NCBI RefSeq assembly: GCF_017498545.1
Contig: NZ_CP071793.1
Location: 6,089,001-6,153,000 of the forward strand
DNA: 64,000 nt
From: Sulfidibacter corallicola
Lineage (GTDB): Bacteria; Acidobacteriota; Holophagae; Acanthopleuribacterales; Acanthopleuribacteraceae
Direction of reading: 5' to 3'
This document shows, in pieces, positions 51,776-61,839 of this stretch. Below the pieces are notes generated by a model. It searched no databases and was not told where the DNA came from. It worked only from the letters and a program-made list of their open reading frames with translations. Every line of letters starts with the position of its first letter. Position 1 is the stretch's first letter. The position numbers and the translations under genes were made by a program.

Positions 51776-52957
51776 TCAGGTTCGTAACGAGGCTTCGCGC
51801 TCTCTGGCCAGGGCCCGCAACCGGTCGAACCGGAAGATGCCCGAGTCGTGGCCGTCACTGAAATGCAACGCCAGCGCGTAGCGTCCGACGGAATGAACCT
51901 TCGCCAACGAGATATCCTGGGGGACCTGGTCGTCCAGGAGCTTTTTTTCGCCGGTGTATTCGTCCACGCACACCGCGCAGGGGCAGGATTGGCGAAGTTT
52001 GCGCACCGGCAGGACGCTGATCGAACCATCCTTGGCCCACTTGATCCCCAACTCGTCGCTGCTCACCTGCCATACCGCCGATACCGGCAACCCCTGGCCC
52101 CCCACTTCTTGCGGCGGCTGGGCCTGGCGCGCCGCGAACAGATCGGAGTTCCACGTAAAATCGAATGCCGCGATCGGTCCTTGCTCCGCCAACGCCTGCA
52201 ACACCGTTTCCGCCGCCGCGCGAATCGCCTTGGCAGCCGGGGCATCGGGCTGGCGCAGCAACAGCGGGTTGCCGGCGTCGCCGGCATCGCACACGTCGCC
52301 TTCCACCGGAATTTGACCCAGTAAGGGGAGGCCCAGATCCTGTGCCAATTGGGCGCCGCCTTGGCTTCCGAAGAGCTGGACCCGGTCGTCGCAGCCATCG
52401 CATACGAAGTAACTCATGTTCTCCAGAATCCCCAACACGGGAATGCCCAGTTGCTGGAAAGCCTGCAACCCACGGCGGGTGTCGGTCACGCTCAGGTCCT
52501 GCGGCGTCGTGACGACCACCGCCCCACTCAGGGAAATCGATTGACCGATGGTCAGGATGGCGTCGCCGGTTCCGGGCGGCATGTCGAGAAAAAGGTAATC
52601 CAACTCGCCCCAGACCACCTCGTTGCAGAACTGGTGGATCACGCCGTGGACCATGGCGCCACGCCAAATGAGCGGAACCTTCTGGCCTGTCAGGTTCCCC
52701 ATCGAAATGAACTTGATGCCGTGAGCCTCGATCGGGAATACCTGTTTCTTTCCCTCTGCCACGTACGTCGGCCGTGCATCGGTGCCCGCCATCAGCGCCT
52801 GGCTGGGTCCGTAGATGTCCACGTCCATCAATCCGACGCGCGCGCCCGCTTGGGCCGCGGCCACGGCCAGGTTCAAGGTGATCGTGGATTTGCCGACGCC
52901 GCCTTTGGCCGAATGGATCGCCACGATATGCTTCACGCCTGTCAATCCCGTTGCCAT
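51776..52957 (-). CDS. Mrp/NBP35-type Fe-S ATPase with C-terminal DUF971
   Basis: A 393-residue P-loop ATPase that carries or transfers iron-sulfur clusters. The Walker A-type motif is AKGGVGKSTITLNLAVA (deviant P-loop). The dimer-bridging CxxC is in YFVCDGCDD, and the FLDMPPGTGDAILT motif is typical. The last ~90 residues form a DUF971 (GBBH-like) domain with the cysteine cluster CPCAVC. Unlike its upstream neighbour it has no N-terminal MIP18 domain, so it is a second, differently built paralogue. ATG 52957 starts one base after the stop of the other mrp. It ends the SUF operon and borders the repeat array. Confidence 0.9.
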   Translation of the reverse strand: MATGLTGVKHIVAIHSAKGGVGKSTITLNLAVAAAQAGARVGLMDVDIYGPSQALMAGTDARPTYVAEGKKQVFPIEAHGIKFISMGNLTGQKVPLIWRGAMVHGVIHQFCNEVVWGELDYLFLDMPPGTGDAILTIGQSISLSGAVVVTTPQDLSVTDTRRGLQAFQQLGIPVLGILENMSYFVCDGCDDRVQLFGSQGGAQLAQDLGLPLLGQIPVEGDVCDAGDAGNPLLLRQPDAPAAKAIRAAAETVLQALAEQGPIAAFDFTWNSDLFAARQAQPPQEVGGQGLPVSAVWQVSSDELGIKWAKDGSISVLPVRKLRQSCPCAVCVDEYTGEKKLLDDQVPQDISLAKVHSVGRYALALHFSDGHDSGIFRFDRLRALAREREASLRT

Positions 52958-52958
52958 G

Positions 52959-54068
52959 TCATACCTCGATCGCGGCGGGCCCCGGAACGGCCCATCCGGC
53001 ATTCAGCGAGCGTCGACCCAACTCGGCGGCCACCCGGCCGGCGAGATTCCCGAAGGCGTGCACGTAGTCGCCCTCCTTCTCGCGGATCAACACCGGAACG
53101 CCCTCGCCGCCGTCTTCGTTAATCTTGGGGTCGAGGGGAATGCGGGCCAGGAGGGGCAGACCGTATTCATCCGCCAGCTTTTGACCGCCGCCGCTTTGAA
53201 AGATGTGGTGTTCCTTGTCGCACTTGCCGCATTTGTAGTAGCTCATGTTCTCGATAAAACCCAACACGGGGACGTTCACCTGCCGAAACATTTCGATACC
53301 CTTGCGCGCATCCCGTAGCGCGGCCTCCTGGGGTGTGGTCACCACGACGCCGGCCGAAATCGGCGTTTCCTGGGTCAGGCTGAGTTGCACGTCGCCCGTG
53401 CCTGGCGGTAGATCGAGAACCAGGTAGTCCAGGTCGCCCCAAGCCACATTGAACAGGAATTGTTGGACGAACCGGTGCAGCATGGGACCGCGCATGGTGG
53501 CCGCCTGATCGCCGTCGAGCAGGAAGCCCATCGACATCACGTTCATGCCGTAGGCTTGATGGGGTGCGAAGGTTTGGTCGCCCAACGCCCGTACGGGGCG
53601 GTTGATGCCGACCAGGTCGGGAATGCTGGGACCGAAGATGTCGCAGTCCAGCAGGCCGACCCGTGCGCCGCGTCGGAGCAGGGCCAGGGCCAGGTTGATG
53701 CTGATCGTGGACTTGCCGACGCCGCCTTTGCCGCTGGTCACCGCGATGACGTTGCGAACACCCGGAATTTGGCGCTTGGCGTTGCCCGTGGGGCGAACGC
53801 GGGCGGTCATGTTGACGTCGACCCGACTGGCGCCCGCGGCCTTGACTTCTTCTTCGCACTGGGCTTTGAGCTGTTCCTTGACCGGGCAGGCCGGCGTGGT
53901 CAATTCCACGTCGAAAGCCGCCCGATCGCCTTTGATGACCAGGTTCTTCACGAACCCGAGAGAGACGATATCGCGGTTCAAGTCGGGGTCGATCACGCGA
54001 GCCAGGGCCTTCAGGACGGTCTCTCTCTCGAGGGCAGGGCGCTTTTTACGCATGAATCCAAAAAACAT
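52959..54068 (-). CDS. mrp: Mrp/ApbC Fe-S cluster carrier with N-terminal MIP18 domain
   Basis: A 369-residue iron-sulfur carrier ATPase. The N-terminal MIP18/DUF59 domain (residues about 12-95) contains VIDPDLNRDIVSLGFVKNL and TTPACPVKEQL. The ATPase domain has SGKGGVGKSTISINLALAL, LDLPPGTGDVQLSLTQ and the cluster-binding CxxC in YYKCGKCDKEH. It should accept clusters from the SUF scaffold and pass them to client proteins. ATG 54068 has AGGAAAG upstream; the frame extends further 5' but that extension is unlike the family. It is followed immediately by a paralogue. Confidence 0.93.
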   Translation of the reverse strand: MFFGFMRKKRPALERETVLKALARVIDPDLNRDIVSLGFVKNLVIKGDRAAFDVELTTPACPVKEQLKAQCEEEVKAAGASRVDVNMTARVRPTGNAKRQIPGVRNVIAVTSGKGGVGKSTISINLALALLRRGARVGLLDCDIFGPSIPDLVGINRPVRALGDQTFAPHQAYGMNVMSMGFLLDGDQAATMRGPMLHRFVQQFLFNVAWGDLDYLVLDLPPGTGDVQLSLTQETPISAGVVVTTPQEAALRDARKGIEMFRQVNVPVLGFIENMSYYKCGKCDKEHHIFQSGGGQKLADEYGLPLLARIPLDPKINEDGGEGVPVLIREKEGDYVHAFGNLAGRVAAELGRRSLNAGWAVPGPAAIEV

Positions 54069-54241
54069 AGATCTTTCCTCGCTCGTGGCATCGACCGCGC
54101 TGTACGAGGCGTTCGGGTCGATGGCCTGGCACCGCGTTTCCGAACCGTTTCGGGACTCGATTCGGGTGGGGTCGGAACGCCTAGCCGGCTTTGTGAACAA
54201 AGGGCGCGCTGGAAAACACCGAAGGCGCGTCGCCCTAAGGG

Positions 54242-54607
54242 CTAGATCATGCCCAGTTCGAATTTGGCCTCTTCGCTCATCATTTCCGGAGTCCAGGGGG
54301 GATCCCACACGATATCCACCACGACCTGGCCGATCGACGGGATCATTTCGATGTTGCGTTGCACATCCATCGGCAATTCCTGAGCTGCGGGGCAGTTGGG
54401 CGTCGTCAACGTCATTTGGACTTCCGCCTTCACGTGCGGTTCTTCCTCGACGTCGACTCGGTAGATGAGGCCCATTTCGTAAATGTTGACCGGGATCTCG
54501 GGGTCGAAGACCTGTCGCAGCGCCTCGGTGATTTCGTGGCGCAGGGCGGCGTCACCGCCCGTGCCTGGAACCAGTTCGTCCGCGGTCTGTTGTTCGGTTT
54601 CGCTCAT
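54242..54607 (-). CDS. sufT: SUF-associated MIP18-family protein
   Basis: A 121-residue single-domain MIP18/DUF59 protein of the SufT type. Landmarks are VFDPEIPVNIYEMGLIYRV, TLTTPNCPAAQELPMDV and VDIVWDPPWTPEMMSEEAK. SufT assists maturation of iron-sulfur proteins, mainly under high demand. The ATG overlaps the stop of sufU by four bases, so it is translated with it. A 173-base gap follows before the mrp gene, possibly a weak internal promoter, though none is obvious. Confidence 0.92.
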   Translation of the reverse strand: MSETEQQTADELVPGTGGDAALRHEITEALRQVFDPEIPVNIYEMGLIYRVDVEEEPHVKAEVQMTLTTPNCPAAQELPMDVQRNIEMIPSIGQVVVDIVWDPPWTPEMMSEEAKFELGMI

Positions 54608-55068
54608 GACCCAACCTCCTCAGTGGTAACCATCGACTTCGATCCGGCCAATGCGGCCTCCAGGGCATGCCATGCCAATTCCGCGCATTTGATACGCGAC
54701 GGAAACTGCCGTACCGCACTCAGGGAGAGCAGGTCGCCCAAGTGCGTCGCGGGCTCCTGCCCCGCCATCAAAGCCTTGAAGGCCGATGCGCATTCGAGAG
54801 CTTCCGTCTTGGCCCCGCCCTTGACGAGCTCGCTCATCATCGAGGCCGAGGCGGTGCAGATGGCGCAGGCCCGCACCTCGAGTCCGATTTCCCGAATGAC
54901 CTCGTCCTCGAGCCGCAAAAACAGCGTCAATCGATCGCCGCACACCGGGTTGTCCCCTTCCGCGCGATGACTGGGGCGCTGCAGGCGGCCCAGGTTGCGC
55001 GGCCGTCGTCCGTGGTCCAAGATCAAATCTCGGTACAGGTGGCGGGGTTCTATGGTTCCGGCACACAT
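54604..55068 (-). CDS. sufU: SufU-type Fe-S scaffold / sulfur-acceptor protein
   Basis: A 154-residue IscU-like protein. The three conserved cysteines are in NPVCGDRL, ACAICTASASMM and SRIKCAELAW, and the insert between the second and third is the long form typical of SufU rather than IscU. SufU accepts sulfur from SufS through a zinc-bound site and hands it to SufB. The start overlaps the sufS stop (TGATG), and the stop overlaps the sufT start. Confidence 0.93.
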   Translation of the reverse strand: MCAGTIEPRHLYRDLILDHGRRPRNLGRLQRPSHRAEGDNPVCGDRLTLFLRLEDEVIREIGLEVRACAICTASASMMSELVKGGAKTEALECASAFKALMAGQEPATHLGDLLSLSAVRQFPSRIKCAELAWHALEAALAGSKSMVTTEEVGS

Positions 55069-56321
55069 CAGGCAAACAACCTCCGCACTTTTTCGAGGCC
55101 GCGAACGAGGGCGTCAAGGTCATCGCGATCGTTGTAGAGTGCGAGCGAGGCACGTACCGTCGCCGGAACCTGGAAGAAGTCCATCAGCGGCTGGGCGCAG
55201 TGGTGGCCGGTGCGTACGGCCACACCCTCGTGGCTCAGAATGGTGCCGATGTCGTGCGGATGGGCGACATCCATGACGAAGGAGAGCACGCCGGCCTTCT
55301 GGCTGGCGGTCCCGATGAGGCGCAATCCTGGGATTTCCTGGAGACGTCGGGTTCCGTATTCCAGCAGTTCGGCTTCGTAAGCCGCGATCCGGTCGAGCCC
55401 GACCTCTTCGAGGTACCGCATCGCCGCGGCCATGCCGATGACACCCGCGATGATGGGGGTGCCCGCTTCGAACTTGTAGGGCAGTGCATTGTAGACGGTT
55501 CTCTCGAAACTGACGGTCTTGATCATGTCGCCGCCACCCTGCCAGGGAGGCATCGCCTCGAGCAGGTGCTTCTTGCCGTACAACACGCCTACGCCGGTGG
55601 GGGCGAACATCTTGTGTCCGCTGAAAGTGTAGAAATCGCAATCGAGTGCCTGCACGTCGATGCGCAGGTGCGGGGCGGCCTGGGCACCGTCGATCACGGT
55701 TACCGCGCCCACCTCGTGGGCTTTCTCCACCATCCGGCGAACCGGGTTGATCGTGCCCAAGGCATTGGAAATATGGGCGAAAGCGACGATTTTGGTGCGA
55801 GCGCCGACCAGTGCTTCGAAAGACTCCCAAACCAGTTGGCCGTGCTCGTCGATGGGGCAGACCTTGAGGGTCGCACCGGTTTGCTCGCAGACGATCTGCC
55901 AGGGCACGATGTTGGAGTGGTGCTCCATGTAGGTGATCAGCACCTCGTCGCCCCGCTGGAGATGGGTGCGCCCATAGGACTGTGCCACCAGGTTGATGCC
56001 TTCCGTCGTGCCTCGAACGAAGATGACTTCCTCGAGGGAGCCCGCGTTGATGAAACGGCGCGATACCTCGCGACCTTCTTCGTAGGCGGTGGTCGCCTCT
56101 TCGCTCAGTGTATGAAGGCCGCGGTGAACGTTGGCGTTGTGCTCGCGGTAATACTCGTCGAGTGTGTCGATGACGACCTGGGGCTTTTGAGCCGAGGCCG
56201 CATTGTCCAGGTAGACGAGCGGATGGCCGTTCACTTCGCGACGCAGGATCGGGAAATCCTCGCGAATTCGAGCCACGTCGTAGGTCGTCCCTTTCAGGTT
56301 TTCACTGGTGATTCCGGTCAT
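55068..56321 (-). CDS. sufS: Cysteine desulfurase SufS
   Basis: A 417-residue class V aminotransferase-fold enzyme that takes sulfur from cysteine using PLP. The PLP-binding Lys is in FYTFSGHKMFAPTGVG, and the catalytic Cys is in RTGHHCAQPLMDFF, the SufS/group II form. The N-terminus (REDFPILRREVNGHPLVYLD) is typical. I chose ATG 56321 because GGAG lies nine bases upstream, inside the short alternative start at 56336. The gene is the sulfur source for the operon and is coupled to sufU. Confidence 0.95.
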   Translation of the reverse strand: MTGITSENLKGTTYDVARIREDFPILRREVNGHPLVYLDNAASAQKPQVVIDTLDEYYREHNANVHRGLHTLSEEATTAYEEGREVSRRFINAGSLEEVIFVRGTTEGINLVAQSYGRTHLQRGDEVLITYMEHHSNIVPWQIVCEQTGATLKVCPIDEHGQLVWESFEALVGARTKIVAFAHISNALGTINPVRRMVEKAHEVGAVTVIDGAQAAPHLRIDVQALDCDFYTFSGHKMFAPTGVGVLYGKKHLLEAMPPWQGGGDMIKTVSFERTVYNALPYKFEAGTPIIAGVIGMAAAMRYLEEVGLDRIAAYEAELLEYGTRRLQEIPGLRLIGTASQKAGVLSFVMDVAHPHDIGTILSHEGVAVRTGHHCAQPLMDFFQVPATVRASLALYNDRDDLDALVRGLEKVRRLFA

Positions 56322-56403
56322 CGTCACACGCTCCATGTCACTACTTGCGGGTTGTGGTGGTTTTCGAGGCCTGGTCGAAGAGGTTCACGAGCTGCGGCTC
56401 CGC

Positions 56404-57738
56404 TCATTCACCCAATTGTCTGATTTTGGAAAAGCGATCCAAGAGAACCGCTTCCAGTTGCTTGCGCAAAGGTAACAGTTTCATTTGTTCGATGATTTCA
56501 TGAGCGAAGGCATAGACCAGGATGTCGCGAGCGTCTCGTGGTTCGACGCCACGCGACTCAAGGTAGAACAACGCGTCCTCGGCCAGTTGGCCGGTCGTGG
56601 CGCCGTGGGCACATTTCACGTCGTCGGCGTAGATCTCCAATTGGGGTTTGGTATCGACGCGGGCGTCGTCGGAAAGCAACAAATTGCGGTTGGATTGGGA
56701 AGAATCGGTTTTCTGGGCGTCTTCACGGACGACGATGCGGCCGCCGAACACGCCGTGGGACTTGTCGTCCAAAATGCCGCGGAAGTTTTGGTGGCTGGAA
56801 CAATGGGGCTGGCGATGATCGACCACGATGTCGTTGTCCAAATGTTGGTTGCCGTGACCGAGGAACAAGCCGTTGATGTGCGCTTCGGCACCGGCGCCGT
56901 TCATGGCGACGCGCACGTTGTTGCGCGCCAGCGCGGCACCCATGAGGATATTCTGCGATTCCAGGTAGCTGTCCCGATCGAGTACGGCCGCCAACGTGTG
57001 GATGTGGTGGGCGTGTTCGTTTTCGAACTCGGCGAGATAATGGGTGACCCGGGCTCCTGGCTCCACCACGAGCTCCGTGACGGCATTGGTCCAGTAGGCC
57101 GCCTCACCCGCCGCGAGGTAGGTTTCCACCACCACGCTTTCGCTGAAGGACTCGGCGACGATCAGGGTTCGCGGATGACTGACGCGCTTGGCTTGTTGGC
57201 CCGAGCTCAAGTAAAGGATGTGCAGTGGTTCGGTCAGGCGCAAATCGCGACCAATTCGAATGACGACCCCATCCTGGAGAAACGCCGTGTTGAGCGCGGT
57301 CAAAGCGTCACCATCGAACGGTGCGTATCGACCCAAATGACTTTCGACGAACTTGGGATCGCGTGCCCATTCGGCGGCGAGATGGGTGAACCGAACCGTG
57401 TCGGGCAGACCGTCCAGATTGGAGAGGTCCTGCCGGAACCGACCGTCCACCAGCACGATGCGATGGTTATTGGCCTCGTCGACGGCCCACCGATCCAGGA
57501 TGGCGGGGTCGATCTCCAAATTGCCGGTGTCGGCCAGGCGATGGGGCTCGCGACTCAAAGCCCGCAAGTTGGTGAAGCGCCAGGCTTCCTGCTTGACCGT
57601 CGGGATGCCGAGTTCGGCGAAGCGTTGCAGCGCTCGCCCACGCAGTTCGTTCAGCCATGCGCCGCCGGTGGTGGCGCATGGGCTCCGGAGCTGCTGAGAG
57701 TCCTGCTGATAGGTATCCTGCAATTCAAGGGTTTCCAT
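56404..57738 (-). CDS. sufD: Fe-S assembly protein SufD
   Basis: A 444-residue member of the SufBD family and part of the SufBC2D scaffold complex. The C-terminal core contains the conserved DDVKCAHGATTGQL, whose His is needed for cluster assembly in SufB-SufD. YLESRGVEPRDARDILVYAF and the N-terminal WRFTNLRAL are also typical. It lies between sufC and sufS on the same strand. Length and motif order are normal, and no break is seen. Confidence 0.94.
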   Translation of the reverse strand: METLELQDTYQQDSQQLRSPCATTGGAWLNELRGRALQRFAELGIPTVKQEAWRFTNLRALSREPHRLADTGNLEIDPAILDRWAVDEANNHRIVLVDGRFRQDLSNLDGLPDTVRFTHLAAEWARDPKFVESHLGRYAPFDGDALTALNTAFLQDGVVIRIGRDLRLTEPLHILYLSSGQQAKRVSHPRTLIVAESFSESVVVETYLAAGEAAYWTNAVTELVVEPGARVTHYLAEFENEHAHHIHTLAAVLDRDSYLESQNILMGAALARNNVRVAMNGAGAEAHINGLFLGHGNQHLDNDIVVDHRQPHCSSHQNFRGILDDKSHGVFGGRIVVREDAQKTDSSQSNRNLLLSDDARVDTKPQLEIYADDVKCAHGATTGQLAEDALFYLESRGVEPRDARDILVYAFAHEIIEQMKLLPLRKQLEAVLLDRFSKIRQLGE

Positions 57739-57774
57739 ATGTTTTTCCGTCCTTGCCGTCTTCGTCGTGGCCGC

Positions 57775-58536
<762 letters not shown>

Positions 58537-58667
58537 GTTGTTATCCTCGTTCCATGCAGGCGACCGATTGGTCGCACATTTCCGGTTTGATGGGGGAAGA
58601 AGGGGTTGCCGATGCGTATCGGCCATGTTCGCCGACCGCGTGTGGGGCGCGGTGGCGGAAACCCGCG

Positions 58668-60116
58668 CTAGCCGACGCTGCCCTCCAGGCTCACCGCCAG
58701 CAGTTTGGTCGCTTCGACCGCGAACTCCATCGGTAGTTCGCGGAACACATCCTTGCAGAAGCCATTGACGATCAGGGAAACCGCGTTCTCCATGTCCAAG
58801 CCGCGCTGCTGGACGTAGAAGAGCTGGTCTTCGGCGATTTTCGAGGTGGACGCCTCGTGCTCCACCAAGGAGCTGGTGTTGCGCACGTCGATGTAGGGGA
58901 AGGTGTGGGCGCCGCAGCGATCTCCGATCAGCAACGAGTCGCACTGGGTGTAGTTGCGGCTGTTTTCGGCGCCCTTCATGATCTTGACCAGGCCGCGGTA
59001 GGCGTTTTGGCCGCGGCCTGCCGAGATCCCCTTCGAAATGATCGTGCTCTTGGTGTTCTTGCCGAGGTGGATCATTTTGGTGCCGGTGTCGGCCTGTTGA
59101 TAATTGTTGGTCAGCGCTACCGAGTAGAATTCACCGACGGAATTGTCGCCCTGCAGAATGCAGGAGGGGTACTTCCAGGTGACCGCGGATCCGGTTTCCA
59201 CCTGGGTCCAGGAAATGTGGCTGTTGCGGCCGGCACATTTGCCCCGTTTGGTCACGAAGTTGTAGATGCCGCCGCGGCCTTCCTCGTCGCCGGGATACCA
59301 GTTCTGGACCGTGGAGTACTTGATCTTGGCGTCGTCCATCGCGACCAGTTCCACCACCGCCGCGTGCAGTTGGTTTTCGTCGCGCATGGGTGCCGTACAG
59401 CCTTCCAGGTAGCTCACGTAGCTGCCCTCTTCGGCCACGATCAGGGTGCGCTCGAATTGGCCGGTGGAGGCCTCGTTGATTCGGAAATAGGTGCTCAGCT
59501 CCATGGGGCAGCGCACGCCCTTGGGAATGTAGACGAAGGAGCCGTCGCTGAACACGGCCGAGTTCAGGGCCGCGAAGAAGTTGTCCGTTTGGGGCACCAC
59601 CGAACCCAGGTATTTCTTCACAAGGTCGGGGTACTCGCGCAGGGCCTCGGAGATCGGGCAGAAAATGACGCCGGCCTTCTGCAGGGTTTCTTTGAAGGTG
59701 GTGACCACCGAAACGCTGTCGAACACCGCGTCGACGGCGACGCCGGCCAGGCGTGCGCGTTCGTGCAGCGGGATGCCGAGCTTCTCGTAGGTTTCCAACA
59801 GTTTCGGATCCACTTCTTCCAGGCTCTTGGGGCCGTCTTTCTTTTTGGGCTGGGAAAAGTAGCTGATGGACTGGTAATCGGTGGGCGTGTATTTCAATTG
59901 GGGCCAATGGTGGGGCTCTTCCATCGTCTGCCAATGGCGAAAGGCCTTCAGGCGCCACTCCGTCATCCACTCCGGCTCCTCTTTCTTCTTGGAAATCGCG
60001 CGCACGACATCCTCGTTGAGACCGGGTGGGAAGGTATCCGACTCGATATCGGTCACGAAACCGTATTTGTATTCTTTCTTGGTGAGATTCTCGATGTCGT
60101 TGGCGACGGTGGTCAT
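58668..60116 (-). CDS. sufB: Fe-S assembly protein SufB
   Basis: A 482-residue scaffold on which iron-sulfur clusters are built, in complex with SufC and SufD. Landmarks include [20 protein letters not shown] at the N-terminus, [40 protein letters not shown], and the conserved Cys in [40 protein letters not shown] and the C-terminal [18 protein letters not shown] also match. The start overlaps the stop of the regulator gene by four bases. Confidence 0.96.
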   Translation of the reverse strand: MTTVANDIENLTKKEYKYGFVTDIESDTFPPGLNEDVVRAISKKKEEPEWMTEWRLKAFRHWQTMEEPHHWPQLKYTPTDYQSISYFSQPKKKDGPKSLEEVDPKLLETYEKLGIPLHERARLAGVAVDAVFDSVSVVTTFKETLQKAGVIFCPISEALREYPDLVKKYLGSVVPQTDNFFAALNSAVFSDGSFVYIPKGVRCPMELSTYFRINEASTGQFERTLIVAEEGSYVSYLEGCTAPMRDENQLHAAVVELVAMDDAKIKYSTVQNWYPGDEEGRGGIYNFVTKRGKCAGRNSHISWTQVETGSAVTWKYPSCILQGDNSVGEFYSVALTNNYQQADTGTKMIHLGKNTKSTIISKGISAGRGQNAYRGLVKIMKGAENSRNYTQCDSLLIGDRCGAHTFPYIDVRNTSSLVEHEASTSKIAEDQLFYVQQRGLDMENAVSLIVNGFCKDVFRELPMEFAVEATKLLAVSLEGSVG

Positions 60117-60601
60117 ACACGCACCCCTAGTCCCGCGAGCGGGAGATTGGATTCCAAGTTGGATTCAAGTGTTGTGAGATCGGCCAGGCTGATTCTTTCC
60201 AAAAAGTTTTGAAGCATCCCGTTGAGTCGCTGAATGGGATCGCTGATCGGGCAGCAGTTCATGATGGTGCAGGAGGGGCAGTCCTCCTCGTTTTCCTGAT
60301 GGCCGGAATCGCTGCAAAGGGCGATGTTGACCGGGCCTTCCAAGACCTCGATGATGTGGCGAAGGCTGATGTTCTCCGGCAGGGAGACCAGCGAGTAGCC
60401 GCCGTTGGAACCGCGTCGGGAAGAAAGAATGCCGGCGCGATGGAGTTCTTTGAGAACGTTCATCAAAAGGGGAAGGGGCAGTTGGTATTCGTCGGCCAGT
60501 TGGCGAGCGCTGAGAGGTCGGTTTTCGCCTTTGCGCTCCTTGGCGAGACGGGAAAGGGCCACCAGGGCGTAATCGGTTTTGCGTGTCAAACTGAAGCTCA
60601 T
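60113..60601 (-). CDS. Rrf2-family Fe-S regulator of the SUF operon
   Basis: A 162-residue Rrf2/IscR-type repressor at the head of the SUF operon. The winged HTH covers residues 10-72 ([16 protein letters not shown], then [20 protein letters not shown] and [10 protein letters not shown]). Cluster ligands are likely among Cys96, Cys108, Cys111 and Cys116/117 ([18 protein letters not shown]). This resembles the layout of IscR and cyanobacterial-type SufR-like sensors. It should repress the operon while holding a cluster and release it when clusters are scarce. Its own promoter and a possible operator lie about 80-110 bases upstream. Confidence 0.9.
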   Translation of the reverse strand: MSFSLTRKTDYALVALSRLAKERKGENRPLSARQLADEYQLPLPLLMNVLKELHRAGILSSRRGSNGGYSLVSLPENISLRHIIEVLEGPVNIALCSDSGHQENEEDCPSCTIMNCCPISDPIQRLNGMLQNFLERISLADLTTLESNLESNLPLAGLGVRV

Positions 60602-61131
60602 GAAGGGAACCGCCGCGAGGGGAATCGGTGAACCGAAAGGTGATCTCGGTGGAAATGGGACCGAATCAATCCCAATTCAGCCCTAAAATAGTACAAAATT
60701 GGTCCGAATTCAACCCTTCTCGCTGGTTTGCCTGAACATCTCTCCGTGCCGCGTTCTTTCCGGCTCCGGCCTCGTTCTCGGACAGGCGCCGAACCTGTCC
60801 GCGGCTCGCCATTCTACACGATTTGGCGCACCTCCGTCATGGGGAAAAGGCGGGTTTGGCCCCGTTTTTACCCTCTTTTTGCACGCCTTCCGCGTTTTGG
60901 GTCTTGTGGTAGACTTGGGCGAATCGACCAGCCAACGATCGCTTCGATCCGGTCACGAGGGCAAGAGTCGCGGTTTCGCGAAGGTGTCCTGGATTCGGGG
61001 TTCCGTGGATTTGTCTCGTGCGTCCGCCCATCGAGAACATCATGCCGGAGGGCTGGTTCGCACCTGGTTGGGTTCTTCCCGATGATCGCGAGTCGGCCCT
61101 GCCCGACCGTGACCCCCAAGGAGTCGGCCTT
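60602..61131. other. Divergent upstream region of the SUF operon
   Basis: A 530-base gap holding the SUF promoter (listed separately) and, further right, a hairpin GGACAGG/CCTGTCC (60780-60786 with 60794-60800). The frame of the following exported protein is open from 61018 but has its start signal at 61132. No other gene is supported. Confidence 0.5.
60672..60713 (-). promoter_or_regulatory. SUF operon promoter and candidate Rrf2 operator
   Basis: On the minus strand TTGAAT (60713-60708) and TATTTT (60690-60685) are spaced by 17 bases, a fair sigma-70 promoter about 85 bases before the regulator start. TACTAT, offset by three bases, is an alternative -10. The dyad CCAATT/AATTGG (60672-60677 and 60697-60702) spans the -10 region, where an autoregulating Rrf2 protein would be expected to bind. 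Confidence 0.5.
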
Positions 61132-61773
61132 ATGGTAACCGCTTGTCTTCTCTATTGCTTGTTGGCGTTTCAAGAAGACCATCACTACATCGACGGCACC
61201 GTGTTGACCCTGCGCAACGGCACGGTCATCAAAACCGCATACGAGGTCAAGGAAGATCGCTTTTTCTATTCTTGGCGCGAGGAAGGGACCTACATCTCGA
61301 TCGAAAAGCAGAAGGTCAAGTCGGTCGACTACTTCAGTGTGTTGGTGCCGGGTCCCGCGCCCAGAATCAAGGTCCAGCCGGCCATCATGCGCCGCATTTC
61401 CGGAGCCTCGGTGGCCTATGAGGCGCGTGGCGCCACCATGCTCAAGTGCCGCCACGTGGATGTGCGGGGGCGCAGCACCGAGGGCGGCTTCACCTACAAT
61501 CGCGTCGAGCACATGAAAGTGGCGGGGGAGCCGGGGCAGGGCTACCGACCGATGGAAGTTCGGTTCAGCAAGGTGACCAAGGGCACCCAGGCAAAAATCC
61601 GGATCTACAGCTTGAAGGGCGAGCTTTTGTACCAAACCGAGTTCGCCGTGGACGAGGTTTCCCGCTCGCGTCGCGAAAAGCGCGAAGGGACCATGACCTA
61701 TGAGTTTCGAATGCCCGCCGAGATCGATCCACACCAGGTGGGCCTGGTCGAGATCATCAGCCGCAAGGCATGA
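61132..61773 (+). CDS. Exported protein of unknown function
   Basis: A 213-residue protein with a short N-terminal hydrophobic stretch (TACLLYCLLAF) that may be a signal peptide. The mature part is beta-rich: HYIDGTVLTLRNGTVIKTAY, then FYSWREEGTYISIEKQKVKS. This pattern recalls small proteins that bind or present periplasmic structures, but I recognise no family. The ATG has AAGGAG eight bases upstream. It is followed by an SDR gene on the same strand. Confidence 0.7.
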   Translation: MVTACLLYCLLAFQEDHHYIDGTVLTLRNGTVIKTAYEVKEDRFFYSWREEGTYISIEKQKVKSVDYFSVLVPGPAPRIKVQPAIMRRISGASVAYEARGATMLKCRHVDVRGRSTEGGFTYNRVEHMKVAGEPGQGYRPMEVRFSKVTKGTQAKIRIYSLKGELLYQTEFAVDEVSRSRREKREGTMTYEFRMPAEIDPHQVGLVEIISRKA

Positions 61774-61839
61774 GTCGCTCCGCGGATCGGGGCACGGCAC
61801 CTTTTGTTTTCCTGAATCGACATCAATCGAGGATCTATT

